Shown here one piece after another: positions 12,141 through 24,133 of a stretch of DNA of 64,000 bases. The DNA is taken from assembly GCF_030848805.1 (NCBI RefSeq), contig NC_092359.1, forward strand, positions 6,022,623 to 6,086,622, given 5' to 3'. The notes under the pieces were generated by a model, which was not told the DNA's origin, ran no database searches, and saw nothing but the letters and a program-made list of their open reading frames with translations. A program made the position numbers and the translations under genes. Each line of letters opens with the position of its first letter. The stretch's first letter is position 1. This DNA comes from Temnothorax longispinosus (Eukaryota > Arthropoda > Insecta > Hymenoptera > Formicidae).

Positions 12141-12627
12141 ACTCGATGGGCTTAATGCTTTAAATCTTTCGAAGGAGTTTTGAAAGTCCGACATTTTTCT
12201 TGACAGACAGTAGGATAAATGCTCTAAATGAGCGTTTGGAAGCACACAAAATTATTTTAACGTCAATCAGTTTAATTAAAAAGATTAATTACTAATAAAT
12301 GCAATGAAAATATTGTCCGATAAATCGTACAAGATACAAAAAGTAAAAGGTATTTAAATATCATAAAATTACCGAGATTTAATAATTATTAATTATGTCA
12401 TTGGAAAGTCACTGTGGCTGCGCGTTTATCGCATTATCGCAGTTACCTTAATTAATCCTAATTGCATAGCTTATTATTAGAGAATGTATTTATAATTTTT
12501 TTATTCCAAATAATTTAACTTTATAATTGGGTATTTCAAATCGTTTAAGTTCTATCATTAGCAATTATTATTTTTTTTAGAATTTAAAGATGATCAGAGA
12601 TTCTAAAAAAAAAAAATACCGGTCTGA

Positions 12628-13110
12628 CTATTTCTTATGGTCGTCGAGAGACGTTTAATTGAATCTCTTAGCCGCTGCAAATACAATACACCATGTGAAT
12701 TTTAATTGTTAATTTACGTTGGCTTTTGTTGCTTGTCGCACCCTTGAATGATGTTATTTGGAGCTGTTTGAATGAACAGCTTATCAGATTAAGAGATTTA
12801 AAGAAGTGACGATAATATGACGACATTAACATCGGTTTTTTAAATATAACTTAAACATAGCTTATACTTTATTTAAGTATAAGCTATGTTTAAGTTATAT
12901 TTAAAAGATTGATGTTAATGTCGTCACATTATCGTCACTTTTTTAAATCCCTTAATCTGATAAACTATTCATTCAAACAGCTCCAAATAACATCATTTAA
13001 CCGTGCGACAAGCAGCAAAAGCCAACGTACACAATTAAAATTCACATCGTGTATTGTATTTGCAGCGGCTAAGAGATTCAATTAAACGTCTTGACGACCA
13101 TAAGAAATAG
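12628..13110. mobile_element. 483-bp foldback/MITE-like palindrome
   Basis: The left arm begins CTATTTCTTATGGTCGTC and the right end is its reverse complement (GACGACCATAAGAAATAG). The arms are ~240 bp each, match at roughly nine in ten positions by eye, and meet near 12870 at a TATACTTTATTTAAGTATA-like centre. There is no coding capacity and no clear target-site duplication. As RNA this would fold into a long hairpin. Confidence 0.85.
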
Positions 13111-15592
13111 CATTTGTCAACGATAATTAGTGCATCACCCGAAAACAAGGTGATGTATACGATCTTAACTGATGTATCTAAACAGTTTCTTCTGATCAAC
13201 TGCATTTTTTGTTTTAAGAAGATTTTTATAAATATTACACGATAAGTTTTATATGTTTTATTATATACATTGAAAAAATTTATTCTAAGAGATGCGGCAA
13301 GCTGTGTCATTTTCACTCATTTTCTTTTGATAAATCTTGTTTTCCCGTTTGAAAGTACGATTACTTGGTAAATATGACTTGCTTTACTGTTTGGACTATA
13401 ACCATAATATATATGATGTTATTGCCATGCAAATATTAATTTTGACCGCTGCCGGCAATTTAATGCAACCCTCATTTTCATATTTACACCGCGCGGATAT
13501 TTACTTTTTTGGGAAAAGGAAAGTTTTGGGGTAGTGAGAGAGAAAGGTATAACTATACAGTTGGTGAAGCTGTGCAAAAACAAAAAGTCATTGGCGAACA
13601 CGTGAACGAGAGCGATGTGTGCAGGAGCGCGGGTGGCTGCGCATCGCGAGGATTTCCTGTATACAGCATCGGAGCGCTATAGTTTCCAACAATGGCAGTC
13701 ATATTGCCTTGCCCCGCATTTCCTCCCTGTCTCGTGTTCGTTCCTTCCCCACCGCACTCGAATTCATTCAACGTTTCCAATTAAGGGGTTAGTCCACTTT
13801 GCGTCGGCAGTGAGGTGTGACTTTGCGCCGCGGATGCGCGCCGTTCTCGCACGTTCTAGAACTTCAGTCGACCGAAACGCTCATCATCATTAAAGCCGCG
13901 CGATTACACGCGTTTTGACGCGGGCAAAGGTTTGCTGCATAAATTCGAGAGTCTTATACGCAATCTAAGGGGAAATCAAGAATCTTGGTTATCTCGTTTA
14001 CTTAAGAACCTTAAGATCTTTTTCGTTCGACATAAAATTCACGAATTCTACCAATCTTAGAATAATATTGACAGATTATAGTATCGGAAAAACGATAACA
14101 TTTAGATTAGATTTTAACATTTTGAGCTCTTAGAACTTCCAGAGTTTTAGAATTCTAAATTTTAGGAATTGTTGGATCTTTAATATTTAATTTCCATGTA
14201 TCTTTAGCCTTTTTCAAGATGAGATTTTAAGAATCTCAGATATCAAGATTTCTTAATCTTTAAGATCTTTGTATTTCAAAATATTCATAAATTTGCTTTC
14301 TTATAAAGTCTTTAGTTCTTTAGATTTTATATCCGTCGATGCTTAATTATAAATACGTGCGTTATCATATACATGCTTTCACTTGCGAGTGTACTTTTGC
14401 ATTGAGACACTTGATACACGGTTATAATTATACATACATAATGAATATATGTATATTGATATAATCACTAAACGTTGTGTAAATCAGATTAGAGTTCGCA
14501 TTAATAATTCGCTAAAGTGAAGGTTTGTCCACATGGATTAGAGGCAGTTGCGCGCTCTAATCAGCTGGCGATTAACAGGTCCTGACCATTCATCATTCCA
14601 TGTACCATGTATCGTAAATCTTAATCAGTATTTATCTCTCTCATGCTAATAATGCTTACTGTACATGGCTGCCGTTCGTCAACGTACGCTATGGATCGTT
14701 TTTCAAAACGACGTTTTACCTGCGATAGCTTCAGGCACTATGGGGAATGAAATCAAATATTATGAATTTGACACGTTTATTTAAAATTCCTTTAAATATA
14801 CATCACAGATAGATATTAAAGTATATATGTATACATAAATTTATATGCATAAGATATTCTATAATAACGTATCAGCTGAAATTTGTTGATATTTTTCATG
14901 AAAGTGTAATATCTTAATCTTATGTCTTATGTCATTATTTAACTTGTTAGAGAGATAAAGAAAAGTTAATTCCGAAATCTCAAAGATGGCAAAAATTAGT
15001 TTCTAAACTTCATTTTTTATTATATTGCTTCACAAGACACATTTTTTGACATTTTAATGTCACATATATTCGTAAATGTAAATAAATATTCTTATTATAC
15101 GGATTACGATATATAAAGATAGTTGTGAAAACTCTTACGTATAATTATATTACGCAGTTATGCCGTGTTAATTGCAAGGTATTCCTAAACTAGCTAAAGA
15201 CGCATATCGCGTAGCGTTCACTCAAGCCCGTAATTGCGCTTACACGCATACCGATCTGTTATCCGTTAATTATAATAGCTCAAGAGATATTAATCTTTAC
15301 CGCTCAGCTAATTCTGCTTTTTGGTTTCTTATGTGCAGGTACTGCATACAGTATATACTTATTAGCTGATATTAACAAATTATTAATAAATTTTCCCTAC
15401 CATGTTTTACAAATAATAATTTACTTTTATATGCACATAAAAAAAAATGCATAAATATCTTGCTCTGATCTTCATCGTCTATGGGATATATAAATTCCTT
15501 GAAAGAACTTGAAGTTGTTACGTCGTAGCTACCACGTTGACCTATAAAATACAAAATATATTTAAATTATGACTATGTTCAAGATAATTACT
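13111..15592. other. Intronic DNA without recognised genes
   Basis: Mostly AT-rich. A moderately GC-rich patch lies at 13600-13930. Short degenerate AAGATCTTTA / GAATCTTAGA-like repeats occur at 13960-14340. A weak AG|GT juxtaposition (TGTGCAG|GTACTG) lies at 15337-15340. No gene was found. Confidence 0.55.
13960..14340. repeat. Degenerate AATCTTAAGATTTT-type low-complexity array
   Basis: Overlapping variants of AAGAATCTT, TTAAGATCTT and GATTTTAAGAATCTCA recur through the interval, without a fixed period. Similar stretches occur at 32540-32700 and 33480-33680. Confidence 0.4.
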
Positions 15593-16135
15593 CATTAAGT
15601 CCTAAGAGGTCCTTACGCGCTTTCCTGTTTTAAATTCTTGTATATAACTCAGGTTTTAATCAAAATTTTTGGACCGTAATTAGTATTTAGGAGTAAAAAG
15701 AGTTGTGCTCTTTCTGAAAATCTAGTCGGTGATAAGATGGGATATCTAAAAAAAAAAGAGATATAAAAGTTGAAAGTGAAGGTAAAAAAAAGTGACTCCT
15801 ACCTTTTTACTGAAATATTCAACTAATAAGTAATTTTATCTACCTTTTTAACAATAAGTAGAATAATCGATATAATTATTATTTACGTGATTATAATAAA
15901 AATTCTCAAAAGAGACGAAATCACTTATTAGTTCAATATTTTTCACTAAAAAGGCAGTCTTTTTTTACCTCCACTTTCAACTTTAGATCTTTTTTTTCTG
16001 ATATTCCATCGCCGATTAGATTTTCAGAAAGAGTAACTCTTTTTATCTCTGAATATAAAGTTCTAAAAATTTTAATGAGAACCCGAGTTACAAGGATTTA
16101 AAAGAAAAGCGCGTAGGTGCCTCTAGGACTTAATG
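15593..16135. mobile_element. 543-bp long-TIR MITE-like element
   Basis: The ends are CATTAAGTCCTA and TAGGACTTAATG. Long imperfect inverted arms of about 230-250 bp share landmarks in mirrored order: ACGCGCTTT, AAAAAGAGTT, CTCTTTCTGAAAATCTA, AAAGTTGAAAGTG and AACTAATAAGT. There is no transposase frame. The arms are more diverged than those of the 62-kb palindrome, suggesting an older insertion. Confidence 0.8.
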
Positions 16136-16879
16136 TTTTAAAACATAATTTTTAGAAAATAACTTGCATGTGTAAAATAATGATTAATTTTGCAAGTTAT
16201 GAAAAAAAAAAAAAATTATTCACTTTAGAATTGCTCCGCCGCGCGCCGTCGCTCGATGCCTTCCAGGGCTCCTAGCTCTTCCTTGTCAGATTCCTTCTGA
16301 TTGCAAGCACACAACACAACACTCGCGGAAATATACGGTTATTTACGATTGCGCGAGTTTATACAACACGTCTGACGTTACACGTATGCAATACGCACTT
16401 TATTGTATTGTAATTGAAGAAAAATGAATAAAATGAAAAACGAATAATGAATAAAAAGTACGATCAACTATAAACAAGTAATGAGCTACAATCTGCTTGA
16501 TATACGCGCCTCGCAAATCAACAGAATCACGAACGATGAAGAAAGTTAAACAATTATCGATATATAAACATCGTATTATACGATACGACTAATGAACTCG
16601 GGTTAATGGCTAATTAATACGCGATGAACTAACCGTTTCGAAAATGTACAATCAAAATTCGATATCATATGCACATATCGATATCGTACAACACATTTCG
16701 TATAAATCCTCTAAAGTACGCGTATTATTAATAAACGCTCGATACGATCACGGCTTTTCATTGTATAAATCAAGCGATCCATGAGATTTAAATAATTGTA
16801 CGGATTGATAATTATTAATTCTCAATCACAAGAAGTAATTGCGATCGCGTCTCGAGGAGTAATGAAACGACACACGGGC

Positions 16880-16972
16880 TGCGTTCCGATATTCATTGCC
16901 AGTACTGAAAATCTATAGTATACGTGACGTAAACTATAGATTTTCAGTACTGACAGTGAATATTGGAACGCA
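16880..16972. mobile_element. 93-bp near-perfect palindromic element
   Basis: TGCGTTCCGATATTCATTG opens and its near-exact reverse complement (CAGTGAATATTGGAACGCA) closes. The inner arms CAGTACTGAAAATCTATAGT and ACTATAGATTTTCAGTACTG are perfectly complementary around a short ACGTGACGT-type loop. It is probably a tiny non-autonomous DNA transposon. Confidence 0.8.
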
Positions 16973-19766
16973 CCTATATGGAATGGCGCGTATCGCTAGG
17001 TGCTTCGCCCGAATGTCGGTATAGGCAAATGATAGCGCGGCGACCTTGCGTAAACACGGCGCACCGTACACCGCAATAATAAACCCCAAGGCTATATGTG
17101 CCAGCCGAAATATTTAACGTTTTCTCGAAATATTTAACATATTACATTCACATCGAATATTTCTTGCACATGAAATTAGCTATCAAACGCTTGTTGTACC
17201 GCGTTTTTCTATCATTTGAATTATTCGCGCTTCGGTGCGTTTTGTCTTATTCAGTAGTTGCGATCCGAAAATACGGTCGGCAAAACGCGAAACCGATGAA
17301 AAATTCGAGAAACGTGATACGAAATATATTTAAATCCAAACATCAAATTAAATAAATAGTTACCCGCGAAAATATCTCAGAAATAATTCGTATAGAGTTC
17401 CCACTTTTTATTTTAATCTCTACTTTGAGTAAATTATGCGAAATACTTTTTTCGATAAAAAGTCGTCGTAAACAGAAAACTAAAAAATAAAATCAACATC
17501 ATCTGAGTTATAAAAATCAAAATAACAAATGACAGATCTACATGTATGTAAGCGCAGTTAAATCATTTATGTGTATAATTTAACAACTATATTGTGATAT
17601 TTCTTTTGATATTTTCTTATTAAAAATTTCGATGACTTTTATTAATCTCCAGAATATATTATATATTTCTGCGAATCATCAGTGACCTTTTCTAATATAG
17701 AAAGCAAAAAGAAATTTGGTCCGCGAACAAGATGACGAAAATTCGCCAAATTTCCTCGACACAACATACATACATTGATCGTGAAAAATGTCGAGACCGA
17801 GAGCCTCTTCCGCAATGGGAGCGACATGGTATGCGCGAGCTTATCGAGATCATCCGAAACGAGCTATTGTCAGCACGTGGTTAACCGTGACTATCTAAAT
17901 TAGAATCGGTGTTGACGACACGTCGGCCTCCCTCGTACCCGGCGCGTCGGCGTTTGCGGCCAACTTTTACGTCGTCTTTTACGCCCGCCCGCCCTTTTAC
18001 GTGAAAAATTTCCGCGATTCGACTCATGCGAGAGGAACAAAGGCGAATTTACGCGGTTTGCTCTCGATAATCATTTCAAATAAAACATACAGAACGTATT
18101 GAATAAATGAGCTTTTGTTGGAATGCATCATCTAAAGTCTGAGCGTCATCTAATAACCGCATTTCCATACAGATCCGTAATTGTGACTTTTTAACGATGA
18201 TTCGTAGTCATATAATAGTCGCGTGAATTATAATTTATTGAGTAATGTATTAAAAATTTATTGACTCAACACTTGCACCTTATTTTAAAGAGATTACTTA
18301 TTTTAATTTTGGATAATATATTATCAAGCGAAATGGGAAGGAGATTCGAGAATATCCTCACTTCTTTTGTCGTTTATCGCAAATTCTTTTACGATCACAA
18401 TTTTTTGATAACTTTTATATACCTAAGCAGCTTACGTAAAGTCCGACCGATTTTGTCTTTCTTTGATTGAATTTCTTTGATGATTCCAAGTTCTAATACT
18501 ATTATCCAAAATGTGTTGTACGAACTCGCCTTAAGTCATCTTCGTAGGACTCGCAAGAGTTTTTCGTGACGTGATAAAAGGCGGTCGGATGTAGATAGAG
18601 GCGGGTAAGGTGATAGGTTTTTACGCTGACTCGTCGCTGACACGAAGTGGCTTGGGTTACGTCGCAGTGGTAAAGATGATCGTCGAGAAGGAAGAACATG
18701 CTTTGACGCTTGGAAAATGTCATGGAGCGAACGTGATGCGTTTCGAATGCGAGTCATCTTTAGCTTTACGAGCTAAACATATGTCAAATGTCGGACTGGT
18801 ATTTATTGTATTTTCGGTAGAATTTTCAAGCTGCGTCTCATAAAACTGTGTCAAGCTTCCGATATCCAATTCTAATGACAGTAATTTATTTTGCGTTATC
18901 GTAAACAAACTCATCTTGTCTCTTCCTTCTCGGTGCATATAAAAGATTTTGTTATACGTACAACTGATTTCATTGTTTTTCAAGCTGAGAGATTTAATTT
19001 TTACTTATGCACTTATGACACAGTTTAGACACTTCTAAGATCGTTATTTATTTTCTATTTTAATATAATGCACTTTTGCGTGTGACTTTTATAAATAACG
19101 AATAGAATTATGTGTCTGCAATGACCAATTTAATATCTCTTCCTATTGTACGGCGTAAATTAAATAGTAACACAATGGACAACGATGGAAAGAAATAAAA
19201 TAATGATTCTCGTTTTAATTTTATATGTAACATGTGCAACTGGGACGTATGTAAAGGGGTTAATAGGAAAAGATGGGAAAGTTACAGATAGTGGAAAATA
19301 TAGAGAAATTGTAGAATATAGTGAGGAGAGAGAAAAGTTCTCTTTTACTTGGCACGGTATCACTTTACTCAGTTTAACATTTCAACATGTGAATGCGCCA
19401 TCCCGTGCATGTAACCGCGAACAGTAACATCTTATGTCCCCGATACGTTCCGGGATTTATAACGATCGATTAATGTTTAGTTGCAAGTCGCCGGCATATC
19501 GTCTTTCGAAAGTGGCGCGTAGCATTCCATACGGAAGTCTGTTCAACTTTTTAATCGCCGTAGCATCGCGTCGCCTTCCATATCGCGGATTATCATTAGA
19601 GAACGAGAGAATATTTTACTTTAGAAACGAATACTCACTAATTGGGAAGTAATTCCCATAGTGTTTCCTATTATAGGTATACAATGCAGCGAAGTAAACG
19701 TTTAATCCGAAAGATATTAAGATAGCTTGCACTCTTTACACCGTTATAAATACTAAAGAATGAAAT
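16973..19766. other. Intronic DNA without recognised genes
   Basis: Mostly AT-rich, with a GC-richer patch at 17820-18060. It contains an 80-codon ATG frame at 19185-19427 whose first residues look like a signal peptide, but which has no recognised family. Nothing else is supported. Confidence 0.5.
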
Positions 19767-19846
19767 TTAAACCAATACTTTGAGTTAAATAACATTTTGT
19801 TATTTTTAAAACGCAAAATAGTATTATTTTAACTTCATTGGTTTAA
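19767..19846. mobile_element. 80-bp hairpin with TTAA ends, possible MITE
   Basis: TTAAACCAAT at the left and ATTGGTTTAA at the right are perfect inverted ends. The inner segments (AGTTAAA / TTTAACT and AACATTTTG / CAAAATAGT) are partly complementary. Confidence 0.45.
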
Positions 19847-20399
19847 TAAGTTAAATTAACGACATATTGAGTAGGAGCTGTGGGTATCTATAGGAATGGT
19901 TAAAAATTACTGAAATTGATTATAATTTGACACTACGAATTTAACAGAGTATATATTGATCAAAACCGATGCACGATTATTCATCGATTATTTATTAATC
20001 ATGACAAATTAATTAATTAATATCTCATATTTTGCGCGAATTAGATTTTTATTTCTATACGTATATCGCGCGTGTTAAAAATTTTTGTACGATAAAAACG
20101 GGGAATGTACGAGACTATGTTGACATATCTAATCAATTCTAAAGTTTGACATAAAAAGATAATGATTATCATAAATAAGTAAAATATCAGTATCTTTTTT
20201 ATATTGAGAAAGAGACGTCCTCTTATCACCTAATATGCTTGCGTCTGCAATATCTGACTCTCATGACGTAAATCGAAGAATCGTTGATCAGAGAAATATA
20301 TGTCGCGTACCAAAAAAAAAGTTATGAGATAAGTGTACAGGTGAGTAGTTTTTTTTGCATGTTTCCCGTTTTTATCGCAGGCGATAGATAGGAATACTT

Positions 20400-20760
20400 C
20401 TCAACGGAATCGTTCCCTCTGCCGTGGTTATGCGCTATAGGCTAGGTCAGGCTCTCTCTAGATAGGGCGCTATAAGCGCCGCGACACACAGACACGTGCA
20501 CGCATGCACGCGCGTACACGAGCGGATAGACCACCCCGCTCGCCGTATCGAACCAGTTAGACGAACAACGGTTACTTCTTAATGGACTCACCATGCTCGT
20601 CCATTACCTAGCGTGACACGCTTGTATCCCCCCCGACATGCACACGCACGCATCGCGCAGTTATGGGGCATACGTGACACCATTGTCACGCGGCTGTAAC
20701 TATAGCCGCGAGCTCTCGTTGACAAACGCGACCCTTTTCGCAACACGCGGTTCTAACGCG
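20400..20760. promoter_or_regulatory. GC-rich patch, candidate regulatory
   Basis: A CpG-rich block with a GGGCGCTATAAGCGCC palindrome at about 20466-20481 and alternating CAC/CGC sequence. A good donor-like CAG|GTGAGT lies just upstream at 20338-20346, but its upstream side is purine-rich with no paired acceptor. Confidence 0.2.
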
Positions 20761-21095
20761 AGAAAATCGACGGAAACAACAGGCCGTTTTAACTCCTTAG
20801 AATCGGATTTTTTGTTCCACGTTTATCATAAAATGTGGCGCTATGATTTCGAGTTGTATTTGTTTAATATAAATATGTCTATTATGTACCTATTATAGCC
20901 GTTATAGCGGATTAGAAACTACATGGTTACACTATAATAACTCTAAATATATAAATATGCCAGGTGTTCTTTGTAAATTGCTTTGAATTTTCTCGGCATC
21001 GTTATGCAAATTTAAATCAAAGATGTCAACAGATCCTATATTACTTGCATTTCTGTTGAAGTTGGATATCACTTAGCTTTCAAAGTTTTGGACAC

Positions 21096-21276
21096 TATCA
21101 AAGTTAGAATCTAAATTTAGATACTATAGAACGTCTATAATACGGAAATGTTAGAATATGCTGATATATCTTTTGATTAGATAATATCAAAGTTAGAATC
21201 TATATTCAGATATACTAGAACTTCAATAGTACGGAAACATTAGACTATACCGATAAATATATCTTTCATGAGCGTT
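21096..21276 (+). repeat. Two-copy tandem duplication (~89-bp period)
   Basis: TATCAAAGTTAGAATCTA begins at 21096 and again at 21185. Each copy continues with TTAGATA/CAGATATACTA, TAGAAC, TACGGAAA, TTAGA and a GATATATCTTT-like end. Confidence 0.75.
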
Positions 21277-23937
21277 TATAAATTAATTTGTCACACAATA
21301 AAAATGTGTTATATATCAGACTTCTCGTATTAATATTTTACTACGATTCTACTCTTGGCCAAGTCTCTCTGAAAGAATGCCACTTTGCGGCGTTTACATA
21401 ATTCGGCACGAAGCTCGGCATGCATGCGGAATCCGTCACGCGGTTCTCGCAAATTTGCGGCTGACCACGTGGGCGGCTGATATTTTCGGGCGCTTTCATG
21501 AACCACACAGCAGAAATTTATGCAGACCACTGGGAATCGCGTTCGCGGAAGCGCGAGGGAAAGTGGAAGGAATACGACAGCTTTAATCCTCGGTCATTAG
21601 TGTGGCTTCTGCGACGCAGCTTGCGTGGGCCACTTTACACGCCGCATTAGGGGGCGAAGTGATATTTTCAAAGAATTTCCTTTCACGATTTTTGTTTGAC
21701 TTTTTGTATTTCATAAAGATGAATTGCTTTGCAAGTAAAGCGACTCTAAGGTACTTCTTCATGCAAAGATATTGTATAAAAATATAAATAAATCTGCTGA
21801 ATTAAACATTAAAAATAGTTTGGTTAATATCAAAATTCTCACTAGTATTGAAAATTTGCCAAGATTTATTTAACATCGATAGTGAATTTCTAATTTATTC
21901 TCTCTTCTATTACTGTTATACAAAATAATGTCGTCATCGTAAAACAATTTTGTTTGACGGGACGCAGTATTATATACTGCACGAGTGCTTCAGAATTATC
22001 ACTATTCTCACTTTTGTGAATTATATTTTTGAAATACAAATAGCTTATTCTGTAATTTTTCTTTAATTACAAGTGGATTTTGCTTTAACAGAATGCTATT
22101 TAATATCTTATTAATTAATTACATTCTGTTACTTAATAAATATAGATATTATATCGTATGATAAAATATTATAAAAATAATATCTGATTTCCCTTCAGAA
22201 AAATCGATCGAATTGATCAAAGAATAATGATAACCGAGGAAAAACAGGATTAGTTCTGGAATACCGTATACAGTGTATATACCCATGAAGCAAACTTGAG
22301 AACAATGCAATAAATGTGCTATACGAGAAACGGCAGTAACTAAGAGTTAACAGAATGAAGATGCTTGCGCCAAGTCTAACACCCTTCCTACCTTTCAGTC
22401 CAGCGCCCCCTCCCTTTTTCGTCGTGTCATTCCCGATCCCTTCCTACGCGCTGCTTGCTCGTCGAACTAAGTAGATTACTCAACAAGTGGCTGCCAAACC
22501 TTGCACGGTCACCGATGGTTTAGTTTTAACACCACTCTCCGTCATTCCGCGATGGAAATCAAAAAGTCGTTGAACTTCGAGTCCCAGTATATTTGATTAG
22601 TTTATGATCATGGTGATGCTAAATAAAAAAGAAAACAGCATACGTTAGTAATTGCACTAACTTTAACACTTTAATGTATCTGATTAAGGTGTCAAAGAGA
22701 TGAATACATTCTAGAGCTTGTCAGATAATTGTAGAAAATGAATTTTATCCTTTCTAAATGACTAATTTTATTTCAAAAGGGTGATTAAAGTTTCAATTGC
22801 AGCAGAAGCTTTAATTAAACTTTTCTCTTTTTCTTTTAACATTGCTAGCGATCTAGATACGCTTGATTATCGCTCAATCGACGCGCCGCGATCTATTCTC
22901 CGCGAACACTAATTGGTGATTAACTCGTTTATTAAAGGCAATAACTCCGGTTGCTGGATTTTGCAAGTTTTCTTCAGTTCTGTAATTCGGTCAACGGGAA
23001 GAGACTAAACGCGGGGAAAACGAGAAACTGTATATATATAGACTCGATCAAGTGGGTTAGTAGAAAATCATTCTTTACATCGCGGTGGCCTAACAGTCGC
23101 GAACGCGCGGCGGAAGTTTCGTCGTGAATATTACATACCACCGACCGCAGACGGTAACGATTTCTTCCAGTCAGAGGGGACTGCCGCAAACTAGGTAGGT
23201 TGCATTATCGGACTTATAGACAGACGCGAAATGTCGTCAGAGAACGATAGCGAGCATCCTGATGTAAGAATATTAAATGCCGCAATTCGACGAAGCACAT
23301 TCGTTAAAATTCAAGAGCGTAATTTAATTCGAGGTCTAACTGAAAATTGATAGATTTCTCTGTTCTCTGATAACACAGTTAGTAGAAGTGATATTATTCC
23401 ATATCACGTTGGATCCCATCTTTCCGAATCGAATTATATCTCGAATAAAAAATACCTTTTTTTATAAATTAATAATTTTATGATTTTTTTGTTTCTTTAC
23501 AAGTGTGGAAGTATAATGTGTCATTTATTCGACAATAATTGTCTACAATTGTGAGTGCATTGTGTATGAGAGAGCCAGTTACATGAATTTTCGTAAGAGA
23601 GAGGTTGGAGGAAAAAAAAGTAAAGTCGCACAGTTTAGTCTGCGTTTATCGTATACGCTACATTTTTCAAGGATTGAATTCCTAGCTCGCGTTTCGGACG
23701 GATACCCAATTTATCATTTCGCCGTTATGCACATTACTGCACTTGTTATTCTTATATCATGGTATATACTCTTGCCGCTTTCTGAAACCAGTTTTTCTTT
23801 CTCCATCTTTCACCGGTTTCTCGGTTTCTTCCAACCGAGAGACTCACCGGACTCGCCTTGTTGTTTCTTTTTCTCCCGCCTGCTCTTTTCCTCTCTTTCC
23901 TCGCATAGTGTTTCGTCTTATTTCCCTTTGTCTTTAC
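21277..23937. other. Intronic DNA without recognised genes
   Basis: AT-rich, with GC-richer patches at 21360-21660, 22370-22500 and 22860-23190. Frames in these patches match no family. From 23800 the sequence grows pyrimidine-rich, leading into the CT tract before the candidate exon at 24044. Confidence 0.5.
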
Positions 23938-23938
23938 C

Positions 23939-24015
<77 letters not shown>

Positions 24016-24043
24016 CTCTCTCTTTTTCTCTCCTTTCTTCTAG
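23938..24043 (+). repeat. (CT)n/(TTTC)n tract ending in CTTCTAG
   Basis: About 100 nt of nearly pure CT/TTTC repeats run to TTCTTCTAG at 24035-24043. In a plus-strand transcript this is an extreme polypyrimidine tract and a likely PTB-type binding platform. It also explains the long Ser/Leu-rich open frames through here. Confidence 0.9.
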
Positions 24044-24127
24044 CGAACTAAACAACCTACGAACCTTCGAGGCCGCGACCGAAGGTACCAAGTCGAAGGT
24101 ACCGACGGCCTTGCGCGCCTTTTTGCC
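24044..24127 (+). other. Candidate 84-nt cassette/poison exon
   Basis: The segment lies between a strong acceptor (CT tract then CTTCTAG) and a consensus donor (GTAAGT at 24128-24133). It is GC-rich compared with its flanks, contains CGAAGGTACC twice, and can fold through ACCTTCG/CGAAGGT arms. If spliced after the phase-1 donor of the 2045-2085 exon it reads Ala-Asn-stop, so inclusion would truncate the protein. Its other two frames are open. No transcript evidence is available, and it may be fortuitous. Confidence 0.3.
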
Positions 24128-24133
24128 GTAAGT

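Noticed and set aside
13988..14010. TCTTGGTTATCTCG, similar to miR-9
   Set aside because: Only part of the mature sequence matches and no flanking hairpin was seen.
15331..15345. TGTGCAG|GTACTG as a second ratchet site
   Set aside because: The upstream tract is only moderately pyrimidine-rich and GTACTG is a poor donor.
20338..20346. CAG|GTGAGT donor
   Set aside because: The upstream sequence is A-rich and purine-rich, with no acceptor or coding frame to pair with it.
23583..24130. About 182-codon plus-strand frame with a Ser/Leu-rich middle
   Set aside because: It stays open mainly because CT repeats contain no stops, and no family resemblance was found. Only the 84-nt exon-like end was kept as a candidate.
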